From Alphaproteobacteria bacterium (GTDB lineage Bacteria > Pseudomonadota > Alphaproteobacteria > UBA2966): a DNA stretch of 52,071 nt. The stretch lies in NCBI GenBank assembly GCA_018650465.1, contig JABIFY010000148.1:1-52071 (forward strand), read 5' to 3'. The position numbers and the translations under genes are program-made. The notes beneath the pieces were generated by a model. The model worked only from the letters and a program-made list of their open reading frames with translations, ran no database searches and was not told the origin of the DNA. Shown here in pieces: positions 24,745 to 33,600 of this stretch. Within the stretch, counting starts at the first letter, position 1. Every line of letters starts with the position of its first letter.

Positions 24745-26010
24745 ATGCTGAACGAAATCGCGGGGCAGGGGGGCAACGCCGGAAATGGGCGTGGCGCACG
24801 GGTCCTTATATATAGTCACGATACATTTGGCCTGGGGCATCTTCGCCGGGCCCTGACGCTTGCCCATTCGCTGGTGGAAAGCCACAAGAACCTGTCAGTG
24901 TTGATTTTGTCGGGCTCACCTATCATCGGCAGCTTTGATTTCCGCGCCCGCGTCGATTTTGTGCGGGTCCCCGGCGTCATCAAATTGCGTAACGGCGAAT
25001 ATACTGCCCTTAATTTGCTGATCGACCTGGATGAAACCTTGTCTATCCGCACTTCTATTATCAAACATACAGCCGCCATTTTTGATCCTGACGTTTTTAT
25101 CGTCGACAAGGAGCCATCGGGCTTGCGGGGCGAAGTATTACCCACGCTGAAAATGCTGAAAAAGCGCGGTACCCGGCTGGTCCTGGGCTTGCGTGACGTT
25201 CTGGACGAACCAGCCTTGTTGGTCCCGGAATGGAAGCGCAAAAAAGTGCTGCCTGCCCTGAAAAATCTCTATGATGACATTTGGGTCTATGGCCTGCCGC
25301 AGATCTGTGAACCCCTTGCAGAACTGGAATTGCCAGAAAGTGTCCTCAAAAAGGTCACTTATACGGGCTATTTGCCCCGCTGCGTGCCCACAACACCAAA
25401 CCCCTCTCCGCCCCCCGAAATCACCAAAAACCCTTATTTGCTGGTCACCACTGGTGGTGGTGGTGATGGGGAGGGCTTGATTGAATGGGTTTTGCGCGCC
25501 TATGAAACCGACCCGATGCTGCCTTATCCGGCCTTGTTGGTTTTGGGGCCGTTTATGCAATCAGATAAACAGGCTGAATTTCTGAATAGAGCCAGCAGTC
25601 TGGAACGCGTTGAGGCCATCACTTTTGACCAGCATATGGAAAGCCTTGAAGATAATGCGGTCGGCATCGTCGCCATGGGCGGTTACAATACTTTTTGTGA
25701 GATTCTGTCGCTGGATAAAAAAGCGATCATCGTACCCCGCAAAGTGCCGCGTCTGGAACAGTTTATCCGTGCTTCAAGGGCCGAAACCCTTGGCCTGATC
25801 CGTATGCTGGAAGATGATGGCAATTATGATCCGGCCGTCATGGCTGACGCCTTGCGCCAGATGCCGCGCCAGGGCAAGCCGTCCGATGTGGTTGTGCCCG
25901 GTTTGCTGGAAGGCCTGGTCAATGTGGGCCGTCTGATTGAGCCCTTTCTTGACCGACATGCGGAAAAGCCCGAGGTTGAGCGACCCACCGTGCTGGCCAA
26001 CCGGGTCTGA
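24745..26010 (+). CDS. MurG-like GT-B glycosyltransferase (first copy)
   Basis: This 421-residue protein has the two-domain GT-B look of MurG/GT28 enzymes. The N-terminal loop DTFGLGHLRRALTLAHSL corresponds to the glycine-rich GxGH acceptor-side motif. The C-terminal half has LLVTTGGGGDGEG and the nucleotide-sugar block VAMGGYNTFCEILSLDKKAI. There is no signal peptide or membrane helix, so it works at the inner face of the membrane. It is paralogous to the protein at 29140-30300, which shares GLGHLRRA and GGYNT. It heads the plus-strand cluster, divergent from the ABC-exporter gene across 170 bases. Donor and acceptor are unknown. Confidence 0.85.
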   Translation: MLNEIAGQGGNAGNGRGARVLIYSHDTFGLGHLRRALTLAHSLVESHKNLSVLILSGSPIIGSFDFRARVDFVRVPGVIKLRNGEYTALNLLIDLDETLSIRTSIIKHTAAIFDPDVFIVDKEPSGLRGEVLPTLKMLKKRGTRLVLGLRDVLDEPALLVPEWKRKKVLPALKNLYDDIWVYGLPQICEPLAELELPESVLKKVTYTGYLPRCVPTTPNPSPPPEITKNPYLLVTTGGGGDGEGLIEWVLRAYETDPMLPYPALLVLGPFMQSDKQAEFLNRASSLERVEAITFDQHMESLEDNAVGIVAMGGYNTFCEILSLDKKAIIVPRKVPRLEQFIRASRAETLGLIRMLEDDGNYDPAVMADALRQMPRQGKPSDVVVPGLLEGLVNVGRLIEPFLDRHAEKPEVERPTVLANRV

Positions 26011-26029
26011 ACCAAATCAGGTGAGCGAG

Positions 26030-27292
26030 ATGTCGGAAAGACCTGACAAAAGTCCAGGTGCGAACAAGGTCGCTGTTGTCGTCAAGGGCTACCCCCGGCT
26101 GTCTGAAACCTTTATTGCCCAGGAAATCCTTGCACTGGAACAACGCGGGATGGAGCTTCAGATTTACAGTCTGCGTCACCCGACTGACACTGCTGTCCAT
26201 GAACTGAACAAAAAAATCACTGCCCCCGTCAGTTATCTACCGGAATACATCTATCAAGAACCAAAACGGGTTCTGAAGGCCTGGCTGGCTGTCCGAAAAC
26301 TGAAAGGCTATGGCAAGGCCCGAAGGGTTTGGTCACGCGATCTTGTGCGCGATCCGTCCCCAAACAGGATACGTCGTTTCGCCCAGGCAATGGTTTTGGC
26401 GGCAGAACTGCCTGATGACATCAAACACCTTTACGCCCATTTCATTCATACGCCAGGGTCGGTGACACGCTATGCGGCCATTATCAAAGGCCTGCCATGG
26501 AGTGTTTCCGCCCATGCAAAAGATATCTGGACCCTGCCCACCTGGGAATTAACGGAAAAACTGCACGACTGTTCGTGGGCTGTAACCTGTACTGAAGCAA
26601 ATCGGCAATATCTCGACACCCTGGCCCCGCCAGAAAAAGTCCATCGGGTCTATCACGGCCTTGATTTTACTCGATTTCCTGAAACCGAACGGTCGGAAAT
26701 CGAAAGTAATCCTGATAGTGCGATCGTCATATTGTCTGTTGGTCGTGCGGTTGTTAAAAAAGGGTACGATGTGCTGTTATCCGCGCTGGCAGATTTGCCA
26801 TCCGATGTCAACTGGAAGTTTGTTCACATCGGAGGAGGGCCATTGCGCGACAAATTGAAAATTCTCGCAGCTGAAAAAGGGATTTCCGAACGTACGGACT
26901 GGCGTGGTGCAAAGTCCCAGAGCGAGGTTATTGCCGCTTATCGCGAAGCTGATATTTTTGTTCTGGCAAGCAGAATAGCCAGCGATGGAGACAGGGATGG
27001 CTTACCCAATGTTTTGATGGAAGCACAAAGCCTGGGCCTTAGTTGCATAAGTACGACCGTCTCGGCAATTCCTGAACTGATAACGAACGAACGGACAGGT
27101 TTATTGGTGCCGCCTGAGTCGTCACAAGAAATGACCACAGCGCTTGAGAGATTGTGCCGGGATCCAGAATTACGAAAATCACTTGGCAAAGCCGGTATGA
27201 AAAACGTACGGTCAGAATTTAAGCTGGACAAGGGTATTGGCCAGCTTATTGAAGAGTTTGACCGTGCAATTCCTGAATCGCAACGCGGATAA
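26030..27292 (+). CDS. GT4-family glycosyltransferase (first)
   Basis: This 420-residue retaining GT-B glycosyltransferase opens its N-terminal domain with VVVKGYPRLSETFIAQEILAL, common among exopolysaccharide GT4 enzymes. The C-terminal domain has VYHGLDFTRF, ILSVGRAVVKKGYDVLLSAL and the donor-binding E-x7-E region DGLPNVLMEAQSLGL. The ATG at 26030 follows AGGTGAG; an in-frame GTG at 26021 is the alternative. It starts 20 bases after the first MurG-like gene and 6 bases before the next GT4 gene, so the three are one transcript. The sugar transferred is not predictable. Confidence 0.92.
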   Translation: MSERPDKSPGANKVAVVVKGYPRLSETFIAQEILALEQRGMELQIYSLRHPTDTAVHELNKKITAPVSYLPEYIYQEPKRVLKAWLAVRKLKGYGKARRVWSRDLVRDPSPNRIRRFAQAMVLAAELPDDIKHLYAHFIHTPGSVTRYAAIIKGLPWSVSAHAKDIWTLPTWELTEKLHDCSWAVTCTEANRQYLDTLAPPEKVHRVYHGLDFTRFPETERSEIESNPDSAIVILSVGRAVVKKGYDVLLSALADLPSDVNWKFVHIGGGPLRDKLKILAAEKGISERTDWRGAKSQSEVIAAYREADIFVLASRIASDGDRDGLPNVLMEAQSLGLSCISTTVSAIPELITNERTGLLVPPESSQEMTTALERLCRDPELRKSLGKAGMKNVRSEFKLDKGIGQLIEEFDRAIPESQRG

Positions 27293-27298
27293 CCGAAC

Positions 27299-28477
27299 GT
27301 GCGTATTTCATTTTATGCACCCCTGAAATCGCCCGACCACCCGGTTCCGTCCGGCGACAGACGAATGGCTCGTTTGCTGATAACAGCTTTGGAACTAGCC
27401 GGCCATAAAATCGCACTGGCGTCCGATTTCAGAAGTTACGAGGGTACGGGTGATCCGTTGTTGCAAGAGGCCATGTTTGCGACCGGTCGTGTAGAAGCTG
27501 ATCATATTGTTCAAACCTGTCTGGAACAACCTGCCCACAACCGACCGGAGGTTTGGTTCACCTATCACCAGTATTATAAGGCACCAGATCATTTAGGACC
27601 GATCGTTAGTTCGACTTTGGGCATCCCATATGTCGTCGCTGAACCGAGTCATGCACCAAAGCGTGCGGCCGGGCCCTGGAAAATGGCCCATGAAAGCGTG
27701 ACGGCCAGTCTGGAAATGACCGACTGCGCGTTTTGTTTAACGCAACATGACATGACCTGCGTTGAACCGGTACTGGCTTCACCTGATCGATTGGTCTATT
27801 TACCACCTTTTCTCGATAGCGAGCCATTTCAACACGATCGGTCTCAAAAAAATGTGGCCCGTCAACACCTTAGCGAAGCATTTAATATTACGGCTGATCT
27901 AATTTTGATCGCCGTTGGCATGATGCGCCCTGGTGACAAGTTTGACTCCTATCAGCGCCTGGCAGAAAGCCTCGATCAACTGGATACTTTAGTTGATTGG
28001 CAACTTCTGATCGTTGGAGATGGCGACAGGGGAGAACAAGTCAGAAAATTGTTCACTAGCCGAAACAAACTCACCGCGCGGACTTTATTTGCCGGTGAAC
28101 AGCCCGCATCGGAGGTAGCCCGCATGTTGTCCGCCGCAGACATTTGCGTTTGGCCGGCGGTGGGCGAAGCCTATGGCATGGCCTTGCTGGAGGCCCAAGC
28201 CAGCGCTTTGCCAGTTGTCGCCGGAAATCTGCGCGGCGTGCCTGATGTTGTGCGCGATGGCGAGACAGCTTTGCTGGTGCCGCCTGAAGACCCCGCCGCT
28301 TTTGCCGCTGCGGTTAAAAGGCTGCTCGAAGACCAAAACTTGCGCCAGCGTTTCGGGTCACGTGCTGCCCTGTTTGTGGCGGAAGACAGATCCCTGGAAC
28401 GTGCTGCAGATATACTGAATGAAGGTTTGAACATGGCCATCGAAAACAAAGCTGATTCACGCAGGACTGGCGCATGA
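27299..28477 (+). CDS. GT4-family glycosyltransferase (second)
   Basis: This 392-residue GT4-like protein begins at a GTG (27299), since the family start RISFYAPLKSP follows at once and no ATG is near. Its N-terminal domain keeps the acceptor-side SGDRRMARLLITALELAGH. The C-terminal domain has ILIAVGMMRPGDKFDSYQ, LLIVGDGDRGEQV and the donor block VGEAYGMALLEAQASALPVV with the paired glutamates, followed by the usual GGVPD-like RGVPDVVRDGETALLVPP. The stop overlaps the next start by 4 bases (ATGA), so translation is coupled to the phosphatase. Substrates are unknown. Confidence 0.92.
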   Translation: MRISFYAPLKSPDHPVPSGDRRMARLLITALELAGHKIALASDFRSYEGTGDPLLQEAMFATGRVEADHIVQTCLEQPAHNRPEVWFTYHQYYKAPDHLGPIVSSTLGIPYVVAEPSHAPKRAAGPWKMAHESVTASLEMTDCAFCLTQHDMTCVEPVLASPDRLVYLPPFLDSEPFQHDRSQKNVARQHLSEAFNITADLILIAVGMMRPGDKFDSYQRLAESLDQLDTLVDWQLLIVGDGDRGEQVRKLFTSRNKLTARTLFAGEQPASEVARMLSAADICVWPAVGEAYGMALLEAQASALPVVAGNLRGVPDVVRDGETALLVPPEDPAAFAAAVKRLLEDQNLRQRFGSRAALFVAEDRSLERAADILNEGLNMAIENKADSRRTGA

Positions 28478-29085
28478 CCCGACTGGCACTGATCAGGCAC
28501 GGACGCACAGCCTGGAATGATGAAGCCCGCATGCAAGGGCAAACAGATATTCCGCTGTCTGATGCCGGATATCAGCAACTATTGAATGATATAGGCCCGG
28601 CGCTGAACCCGAAGCTTGCCGGATTATACTGGTTTTCCAGCCCCCTGAAGCGCGCCCGCACGACGGCTGGATTGCTGTGCGGTTTTGCGCCACCGCTTGA
28701 GCCCAGGTTAATGGAAATGAACTGGGGGGACTGGGAGGGCAAAACCCTTGCTGCCCTGCGCCAGGAACCGGGGCAGGATTTGCAGGCCAACGAGGATCGG
28801 GGACTGGATTTTCGCCCCACTGGCGGTGAAAGCCCACGTGAGGTCCAGCATCGTTTAAAATCCTGGATGGCTGAAATTGCGGAAACGCGACCGGGAATTG
28901 CAGCCGTCTGCCACAAGGGCGTCATACGGGCCGTGATGGCCCTGGCCTATAACTGGAACATGATGGGCAAGGCTCCGGTGAAGCTGGGCTGGTCTTGCGC
29001 CCATATCTTTGACATTGCCCCGGACGGCACGCCTCACCCCTACAAGATGAATGTGTCTGTTGGCTCCGGTTTTGGCACAAAATAG
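28474..29085 (+). CDS. Histidine phosphatase family protein
   Basis: This 203-residue protein is of the phosphoglycerate-mutase-like (branch 1) histidine phosphatase family. The catalytic phosphohistidine is in ALIRHGRTAWND, the pocket arginine in FSSPLKRARTTAG, the acid in MEMNWGDWEGK, and the second histidine in AAVCHKGVIRAV. All are present, so it should be active. Its place inside a glycosyltransferase operon, coupled to the upstream gene by ATGA overlap, suggests it removes phosphate from a sugar-phosphate or glycosyl-lipid intermediate. CobC-like alpha-ribazole phosphatase activity is less likely without cobalamin genes nearby. Confidence 0.92.
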   Translation: MTRLALIRHGRTAWNDEARMQGQTDIPLSDAGYQQLLNDIGPALNPKLAGLYWFSSPLKRARTTAGLLCGFAPPLEPRLMEMNWGDWEGKTLAALRQEPGQDLQANEDRGLDFRPTGGESPREVQHRLKSWMAEIAETRPGIAAVCHKGVIRAVMALAYNWNMMGKAPVKLGWSCAHIFDIAPDGTPHPYKMNVSVGSGFGTK

Positions 29086-29139
29086 ACAAATTTCAGGGCA
29101 AAGCTGTTTGCCGGAAAATAGCTGTGTATAAATAATGCC

Positions 29140-30300
29140 ATGAAACGACGGGTTCTTTTTTATGTACAACATCTGCTGGGGATAGGCCATCTTCGGCGGG
29201 CGGCCACATTGGTGCGCGCCATGGATGCTGCGGGACTTGAGGTAACGCTTGTCTCAGGTGGGTCTCCTGTTCCCGGGCTGGATCTCGGTGGTGCCAGGTT
29301 ATGGCAGCTGCCACCAGTGAGGGCGGTTGATCTCTATTTCAAGGAACTGGTTGATGAAAATGACCAGCTGATTGATGATGCCTGGCGTGCCCGCCGGGCC
29401 GACGCCCTGATGACTGCCTGGCAGGAAACAAATCCACACATTCTGATGTTTGAATTGTTCCCTTTTGGTCGTCGACAAATGCGTTTCGAATTGTTGCCTT
29501 TGCTGGATGTTGCGATAGCGCAATTAAACCGCCCGAAAATCATTTGTTCCGTTCGCGACATCCTGGTCGGGCAAAAGAAGCCTGGCCGTAACGACGAAAT
29601 GATCGATCTGATCAACCGCTATTTTGATCATGTATTACTGCATGGGGATCCCAATTTAATCCCCTTTGATCAAACCTTTCCACATGCGGAACGAATGGGC
29701 GATAAATCTGCTTATACAGGCTATGTTGTTGATACATCTGGCGTAAAAGGTGACGAAGATAGCCCCGGCTTTGGCGAGGTCATCGTCTCTGCAGGGGGTG
29801 GTGCCGTTGGCGATCAGTTGTTGCGAACGGCAATGCTTGCCCGTGCCACCAGCACCCTGTCTGACCGTCCATGGCGCTTGTTGGTAGGTTATACCGTTCC
29901 CGAAACGGAATTTTCAGCGTTGAAATCCGAGGCCCCTGAGGGTGTAATAGTGGAACGCGCCCGACCTGATTTTACCAGTCTTTTGGCCAACTGCGCGGTC
30001 TCGGTTAGTCAGGGCGGTTATAACACGATTATGGAAACCTTGCATGCCGGTGCCAGGGCAGTTGTGGTGCCCTATGCTGGCGGAATTGAGACCGAACAGA
30101 CCCTGCGTGCGCGCCTGTTATCTGAACAAGGTGTGTTGCACATTGTTGATGAAGACGCATTGTCACCGCACATCCTTGCAAAGGCCGTCGACAAAGCCGC
30201 CAACGGACCACCGTCGGGTGCTTTCATCGATACCGGCGGTGCCAAAAGATCCGCAGCCATGATTTGCGCCTGGGCAAATGCCATGACCTGGGCCGATTGA
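29140..30300 (+). CDS. MurG-like GT-B glycosyltransferase (second copy)
   Basis: This 386-residue GT-B protein is related to that at 24745-26010. The N-terminal motif is QHLLGIGHLRRAATLVRAM and the C-terminal nucleotide-sugar block is VSQGGYNTIMETLHAGARAV, ending in the GGIETEQTLRA segment that resembles the MurG donor site. There is no signal peptide. The two paralogues differ over most of their length, so each probably makes a different linkage. It lies 54 bases after the phosphatase gene, the largest gap inside the glycan part, and its stop overlaps the deacetylase start (TGATG). Confidence 0.87.
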   Translation: MKRRVLFYVQHLLGIGHLRRAATLVRAMDAAGLEVTLVSGGSPVPGLDLGGARLWQLPPVRAVDLYFKELVDENDQLIDDAWRARRADALMTAWQETNPHILMFELFPFGRRQMRFELLPLLDVAIAQLNRPKIICSVRDILVGQKKPGRNDEMIDLINRYFDHVLLHGDPNLIPFDQTFPHAERMGDKSAYTGYVVDTSGVKGDEDSPGFGEVIVSAGGGAVGDQLLRTAMLARATSTLSDRPWRLLVGYTVPETEFSALKSEAPEGVIVERARPDFTSLLANCAVSVSQGGYNTIMETLHAGARAVVVPYAGGIETEQTLRARLLSEQGVLHIVDEDALSPHILAKAVDKAANGPPSGAFIDTGGAKRSAAMICAWANAMTWAD

Positions 30301-31109
30301 TGACACAGGCAATCAGGGACATAGCCACTGCCTGGCAGGCTTTGTCTGAAGAAGTGGCTTTGTGGGCAGACACCGGGAAAGAAGTCACTCTTTGGTGGCG
30401 CGATGACGATGCTATTGCGCCATCTGTTGAGCTGACCCGGCTTGAGCAACTGGGCCGCCGATACGATATTCCGCTGTCACTGGCTGTCATCCCGCAATCC
30501 GCCAGCCCGGAATTGGAACAAAGCCTGGCCAACCATCCAGCGTCCACATGTGTTCTTGTGCATGGGCTTGATCATCACAATTACGCGGTTGAGGGTGAAA
30601 AGAGGTCTGAATTTACTGCTTCAAGGCCGGTGAGCGAGATGAAAGACGCTCTCAGCCAGGCTTTGCGTCTACAAACATTCCATTTGTCCGGGGGGCAGCA
30701 ATTCGCAGAAAAATTTCTCCCGGTTCTGGTGCCGCCCTGGAACCGGATTCCGCAAAACATGGTCGCCTGTCTTTCTGAATTGGGCTTCATGGGGCTTTCC
30801 ACTTACAAAGCGCGTGATCTGGCGAATGCGCCCCCAGGACTTGTCATCAACAATTGTCATGTCGACCCTGTTAACTGGAAAGCGCAAAAGTCCTTTTTGG
30901 GGGAAGGCGAAACCCTGACCCTGATAACAGGCCATTTGTCTGCACGGCGGACACATAAGGCTGATTTTGCTGAAATTACCGGCATTTTGACCCATCATCT
31001 GGTCCAGGATGCTAAAACCTGGACTTTTTTGGAAGAATTTGCGGCCTGGGCCATGGAACAACCGACTGTTCGCTGGCTTGATGCCCACGAAGTCTTTAAG
31101 CTTTCATGA
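30300..31109 (+). CDS. Polysaccharide deacetylase-like (NodB-type) protein
   Basis: This 269-residue protein is a divergent member of the NodB/CE4-like deacetylase fold. The metal and catalytic acids appear in LWWRDDDAI (Asp35-37), the metal histidines in VHGLDHHNY (His88, His92), and LVPPWNRIPQNM is the motif-3 arginine region. Length and motifs suggest removal of an acetyl group from an amino sugar, or another small hydrolytic trimming. There is no signal peptide, so it would act in the cytoplasm on a precursor. The start overlaps the stop of the preceding glycosyltransferase and its own stop overlaps the next start, hence tight coupling. Confidence 0.82.
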   Translation: MTQAIRDIATAWQALSEEVALWADTGKEVTLWWRDDDAIAPSVELTRLEQLGRRYDIPLSLAVIPQSASPELEQSLANHPASTCVLVHGLDHHNYAVEGEKRSEFTASRPVSEMKDALSQALRLQTFHLSGGQQFAEKFLPVLVPPWNRIPQNMVACLSELGFMGLSTYKARDLANAPPGLVINNCHVDPVNWKAQKSFLGEGETLTLITGHLSARRTHKADFAEITGILTHHLVQDAKTWTFLEEFAAWAMEQPTVRWLDAHEVFKLS

Positions 31110-31705
31110 TGGTGGAGGGGGAAGATTGGCTGGTCAAGTCAAGGCATTATTATCCAATGCGGGCACTTGCAGGTGATTACTTCCGTACATCAATCGGTTT
31201 GTTTCTGACCGTCGGGCCGTTAATGCTGCTCGATGTGGTCGATGTTTTGAAGGTTATTTTGTTCTTGTTGTTGATTGTTTTTCTGATATTTGGCTTTCGC
31301 ACGATGATCCGACAGGCCACAACGGTAATGCTCTGTGACAAGGGTATTCGCGTCAGGGGTGGTCTCGCGCCACAAAAATTGATTTCGTGGCGTACAATGC
31401 GGCATTTGAAGCTAAAGTATTTTTCGACACGGCGGGATCGCGAGGCCGGTTGGATGCAATTGCGGCTGGACGGCGAAGATGGCCAGCTGTCTCTCGATAG
31501 CGCCATTGAGGGATTTGAAGAAATTGTTGCGCGAGCGACAGAATTTGCGGGTGTAGCTGGATTGAGCCTTGAGGCAACAACAATGGAAAACCTGGAAGCA
31601 ATGGGCCTCATGCCTGCTCTGGATAATGCAGCGAGTGATTCAGCCGACAATCGTTCTGCATACCATTCGTCAACATATGATGTCAGGGACACGCACAGTC
31701 GATGA
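31106..31705 (+). CDS. Small membrane protein with PH-like (DUF304-type) domain
   Basis: This 199-residue protein has two adjacent membrane helices (about 28-68, including LKVILFLLLIVFLIFGF), then a cytoplasmic part that resembles the bacterial PH-like fold: MLCDKGIRVRGGLAPQKLISW is the typical strand pair with a tryptophan. The last 40 residues are polar and look disordered. No enzyme motif is seen. It overlaps the deacetylase gene by ATGA and the next ATPase gene by ATGA, so it links the glycan part to the ABC-importer part. It may be a scaffold in the membrane. The PH-like assignment is tentative. Confidence 0.65.
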   Translation: MMVEGEDWLVKSRHYYPMRALAGDYFRTSIGLFLTVGPLMLLDVVDVLKVILFLLLIVFLIFGFRTMIRQATTVMLCDKGIRVRGGLAPQKLISWRTMRHLKLKYFSTRRDREAGWMQLRLDGEDGQLSLDSAIEGFEEIVARATEFAGVAGLSLEATTMENLEAMGLMPALDNAASDSADNRSAYHSSTYDVRDTHSR

Positions 31706-33600
31706 GCAATGTACTTCTTGTCCGTGATTTGAAAATCGAATTCCGGGTACCGGAAGGCGTCATTAAAGCCGTCGAAGGCGTGTCCTTTCGGGTACCCAAA
31801 GGAAAAACCGTCGCCATAGTGGGTGAATCGGGTTCGGGTAAAACCGTTATCAGCCAGGCCATCATGGGTATCCTGCCCAAACCCGCCCATATCACAAATG
31901 GCGAAATTGTCTTTTTTGACCCCGACAAGCCCGGTAATTTTGTCGATATCGCCAAGCTGAGCCCCGACGGCAGCGCCATGCGCAATCTGCGCGGCGGCCG
32001 CATTTCGATTATTTTCCAGGAACCGATGACGTCCCTGTCGCCGCTGCATACCATCGGCAACCAGATCGGCGAGGCTTGTGAGCTGCATTCTGATTGCAAT
32101 GCAGCCCAGGCCCTGGAGCGCAGTATTGAAATACTTGACCTGGTCGGATTTCCAGACCCGGCCCAGTCCGTACACAAATATCCGTTTGAACTTTCAGGTG
32201 GCTTGCGCCAACGTGCCATGATCGCCATGGCCCTGATTTGTCGACCGGCCCTGTTGATCGCGGACGAGCCTACCACCGCGTTGGATGTGACTATTCAGGC
32301 CCAGATCCTGAAACTAATGAACGACTTACGCGATAAGCTGGGCATGGCCGTTTTGATGATTACCCACGATCTGGGCGTGGTGGCCAATATGGCCGATGAA
32401 ATTGTTGTCATGTATCACGGCAAGGTCATGGAAAGTGGCACCCTGCACGATATTTTCCGCGATCCGCAACACCCATACCTGAAGGCCTTGTTACGCGCCG
32501 TGCCACGTTTTGGCATGAAGCCCGGTGAGCGCCTGGTGCCGATCCGCGAGATCAAGACCGATACATCCCACTTGATGGATGAGCGTCGGGCCGAGCCACC
32601 ACACGACAGTGAACATCCCCTGCTTCGCGTGGAAGGGTTATGCAAAAGCTTCTCGACCCGCAAGACATCCCTGTTTGGCAGCAAGCCAGGAGGATCACAC
32701 CTGGCCGTTGATGATGTGTCTTTTCATATTGAACGCGGTGAATGCCTGGGTCTGGTGGGCGAAAGCGGTTGCGGTAAAACCACTGCCAGCAAGATGCTCA
32801 TGCGCGCCTTTGACGCTGACGCCGGCGAGATCAGACTTAACGATCGCGGAGGAGATATTGATGTCAGGGCCCTGAAGGGGGCTGACCTGATGGCCTATCG
32901 CCGCAAGGTTCAATATATTTTCCAGGATCCGTTTGGATCCCTGAACCCGCGCATGACAGTGTTTGACATCATCAATGAACCCTTCGTCATCCATAATATC
33001 GGCACCGAAGAAGAACGCTTTGAGAAGGTCAAGGAGCTGGTGCAGCTTGTTGGCCTGAATGTCAGTTTCCTGCGTCGTTATCCGCATAGTTTTTCCGGCG
33101 GCCAGCGCCAGCGCATTGGCATCGCCCGTGCCCTTGCCTTGCGGCCATCCTTGCTGATTTGTGACGAACCTGTTTCGGCACTGGATGTATCAATTCAAGC
33201 CCAGGTTTTAAATCTGATGAAAGACTTGCAGGAAAAACTGGGGCTGACCTATCTGTTTATCTCACACAATCTGGCGGTCGTGGATTATATCGCAGACCGT
33301 ATCGCTGTGATGTGTGCCGGACGCCTTGTTGAAATGGCGCCGCGCGAAGAACTGTTTGCCAATCCTGTGCATCCCTACACCAGGGCCTTGCTGTCTGCTG
33401 TGCCAAAAACAGACCCGGACTCAAGGCTGGACCTGACGGCGTTGATGGAAGGCAAAACTTCTGATCCGTCCGCCTGGAACGCACCGTTTACACAAACCGG
33501 AGACATCAAGCCGCATCTGGTCGATATTGGCGAAGGGCATTTTGTCCGGGCCGCCGTGGAAAGCGACCATGCGAGTGCGAAGGAGCTTTTAAGATCATGA
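31702..33600 (+). CDS. Peptide-type ABC importer, fused double ATPase
   Basis: This 632-residue cytoplasmic protein joins the two ATPases of an oligo/dipeptide importer (DppD-DppF, as in YejF). The first half has Walker A GESGSGKT, signature LSGGLRQRAMIAMAL and Walker B LLIADEPTTALD. The second has GESGCGKT, FSGGQRQRIGIARAL and LLICDEPVSALD. Each half ends in the HPYxKALL/HPYTRALLSAVP segment diagnostic of this class. Both sites look active. Its ATG overlaps the stop of the small membrane protein, and its own stop overlaps the binding-protein start. The peptide or other solute carried is not shown. Confidence 0.96.
   Translation: MSNVLLVRDLKIEFRVPEGVIKAVEGVSFRVPKGKTVAIVGESGSGKTVISQAIMGILPKPAHITNGEIVFFDPDKPGNFVDIAKLSPDGSAMRNLRGGRISIIFQEPMTSLSPLHTIGNQIGEACELHSDCNAAQALERSIEILDLVGFPDPAQSVHKYPFELSGGLRQRAMIAMALICRPALLIADEPTTALDVTIQAQILKLMNDLRDKLGMAVLMITHDLGVVANMADEIVVMYHGKVMESGTLHDIFRDPQHPYLKALLRAVPRFGMKPGERLVPIREIKTDTSHLMDERRAEPPHDSEHPLLRVEGLCKSFSTRKTSLFGSKPGGSHLAVDDVSFHIERGECLGLVGESGCGKTTASKMLMRAFDADAGEIRLNDRGGDIDVRALKGADLMAYRRKVQYIFQDPFGSLNPRMTVFDIINEPFVIHNIGTEEERFEKVKELVQLVGLNVSFLRRYPHSFSGGQRQRIGIARALALRPSLLICDEPVSALDVSIQAQVLNLMKDLQEKLGLTYLFISHNLAVVDYIADRIAVMCAGRLVEMAPREELFANPVHPYTRALLSAVPKTDPDSRLDLTALMEGKTSDPSAWNAPFTQTGDIKPHLVDIGEGHFVRAAVESDHASAKELLRS

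Noticed and set aside
31177-32175. A 332-codon minus-strand frame across two plus-strand genes
   Set aside because: It is opposite well-supported coding sequence, including the Walker A and signature of the double ATPase, and shows no domain.
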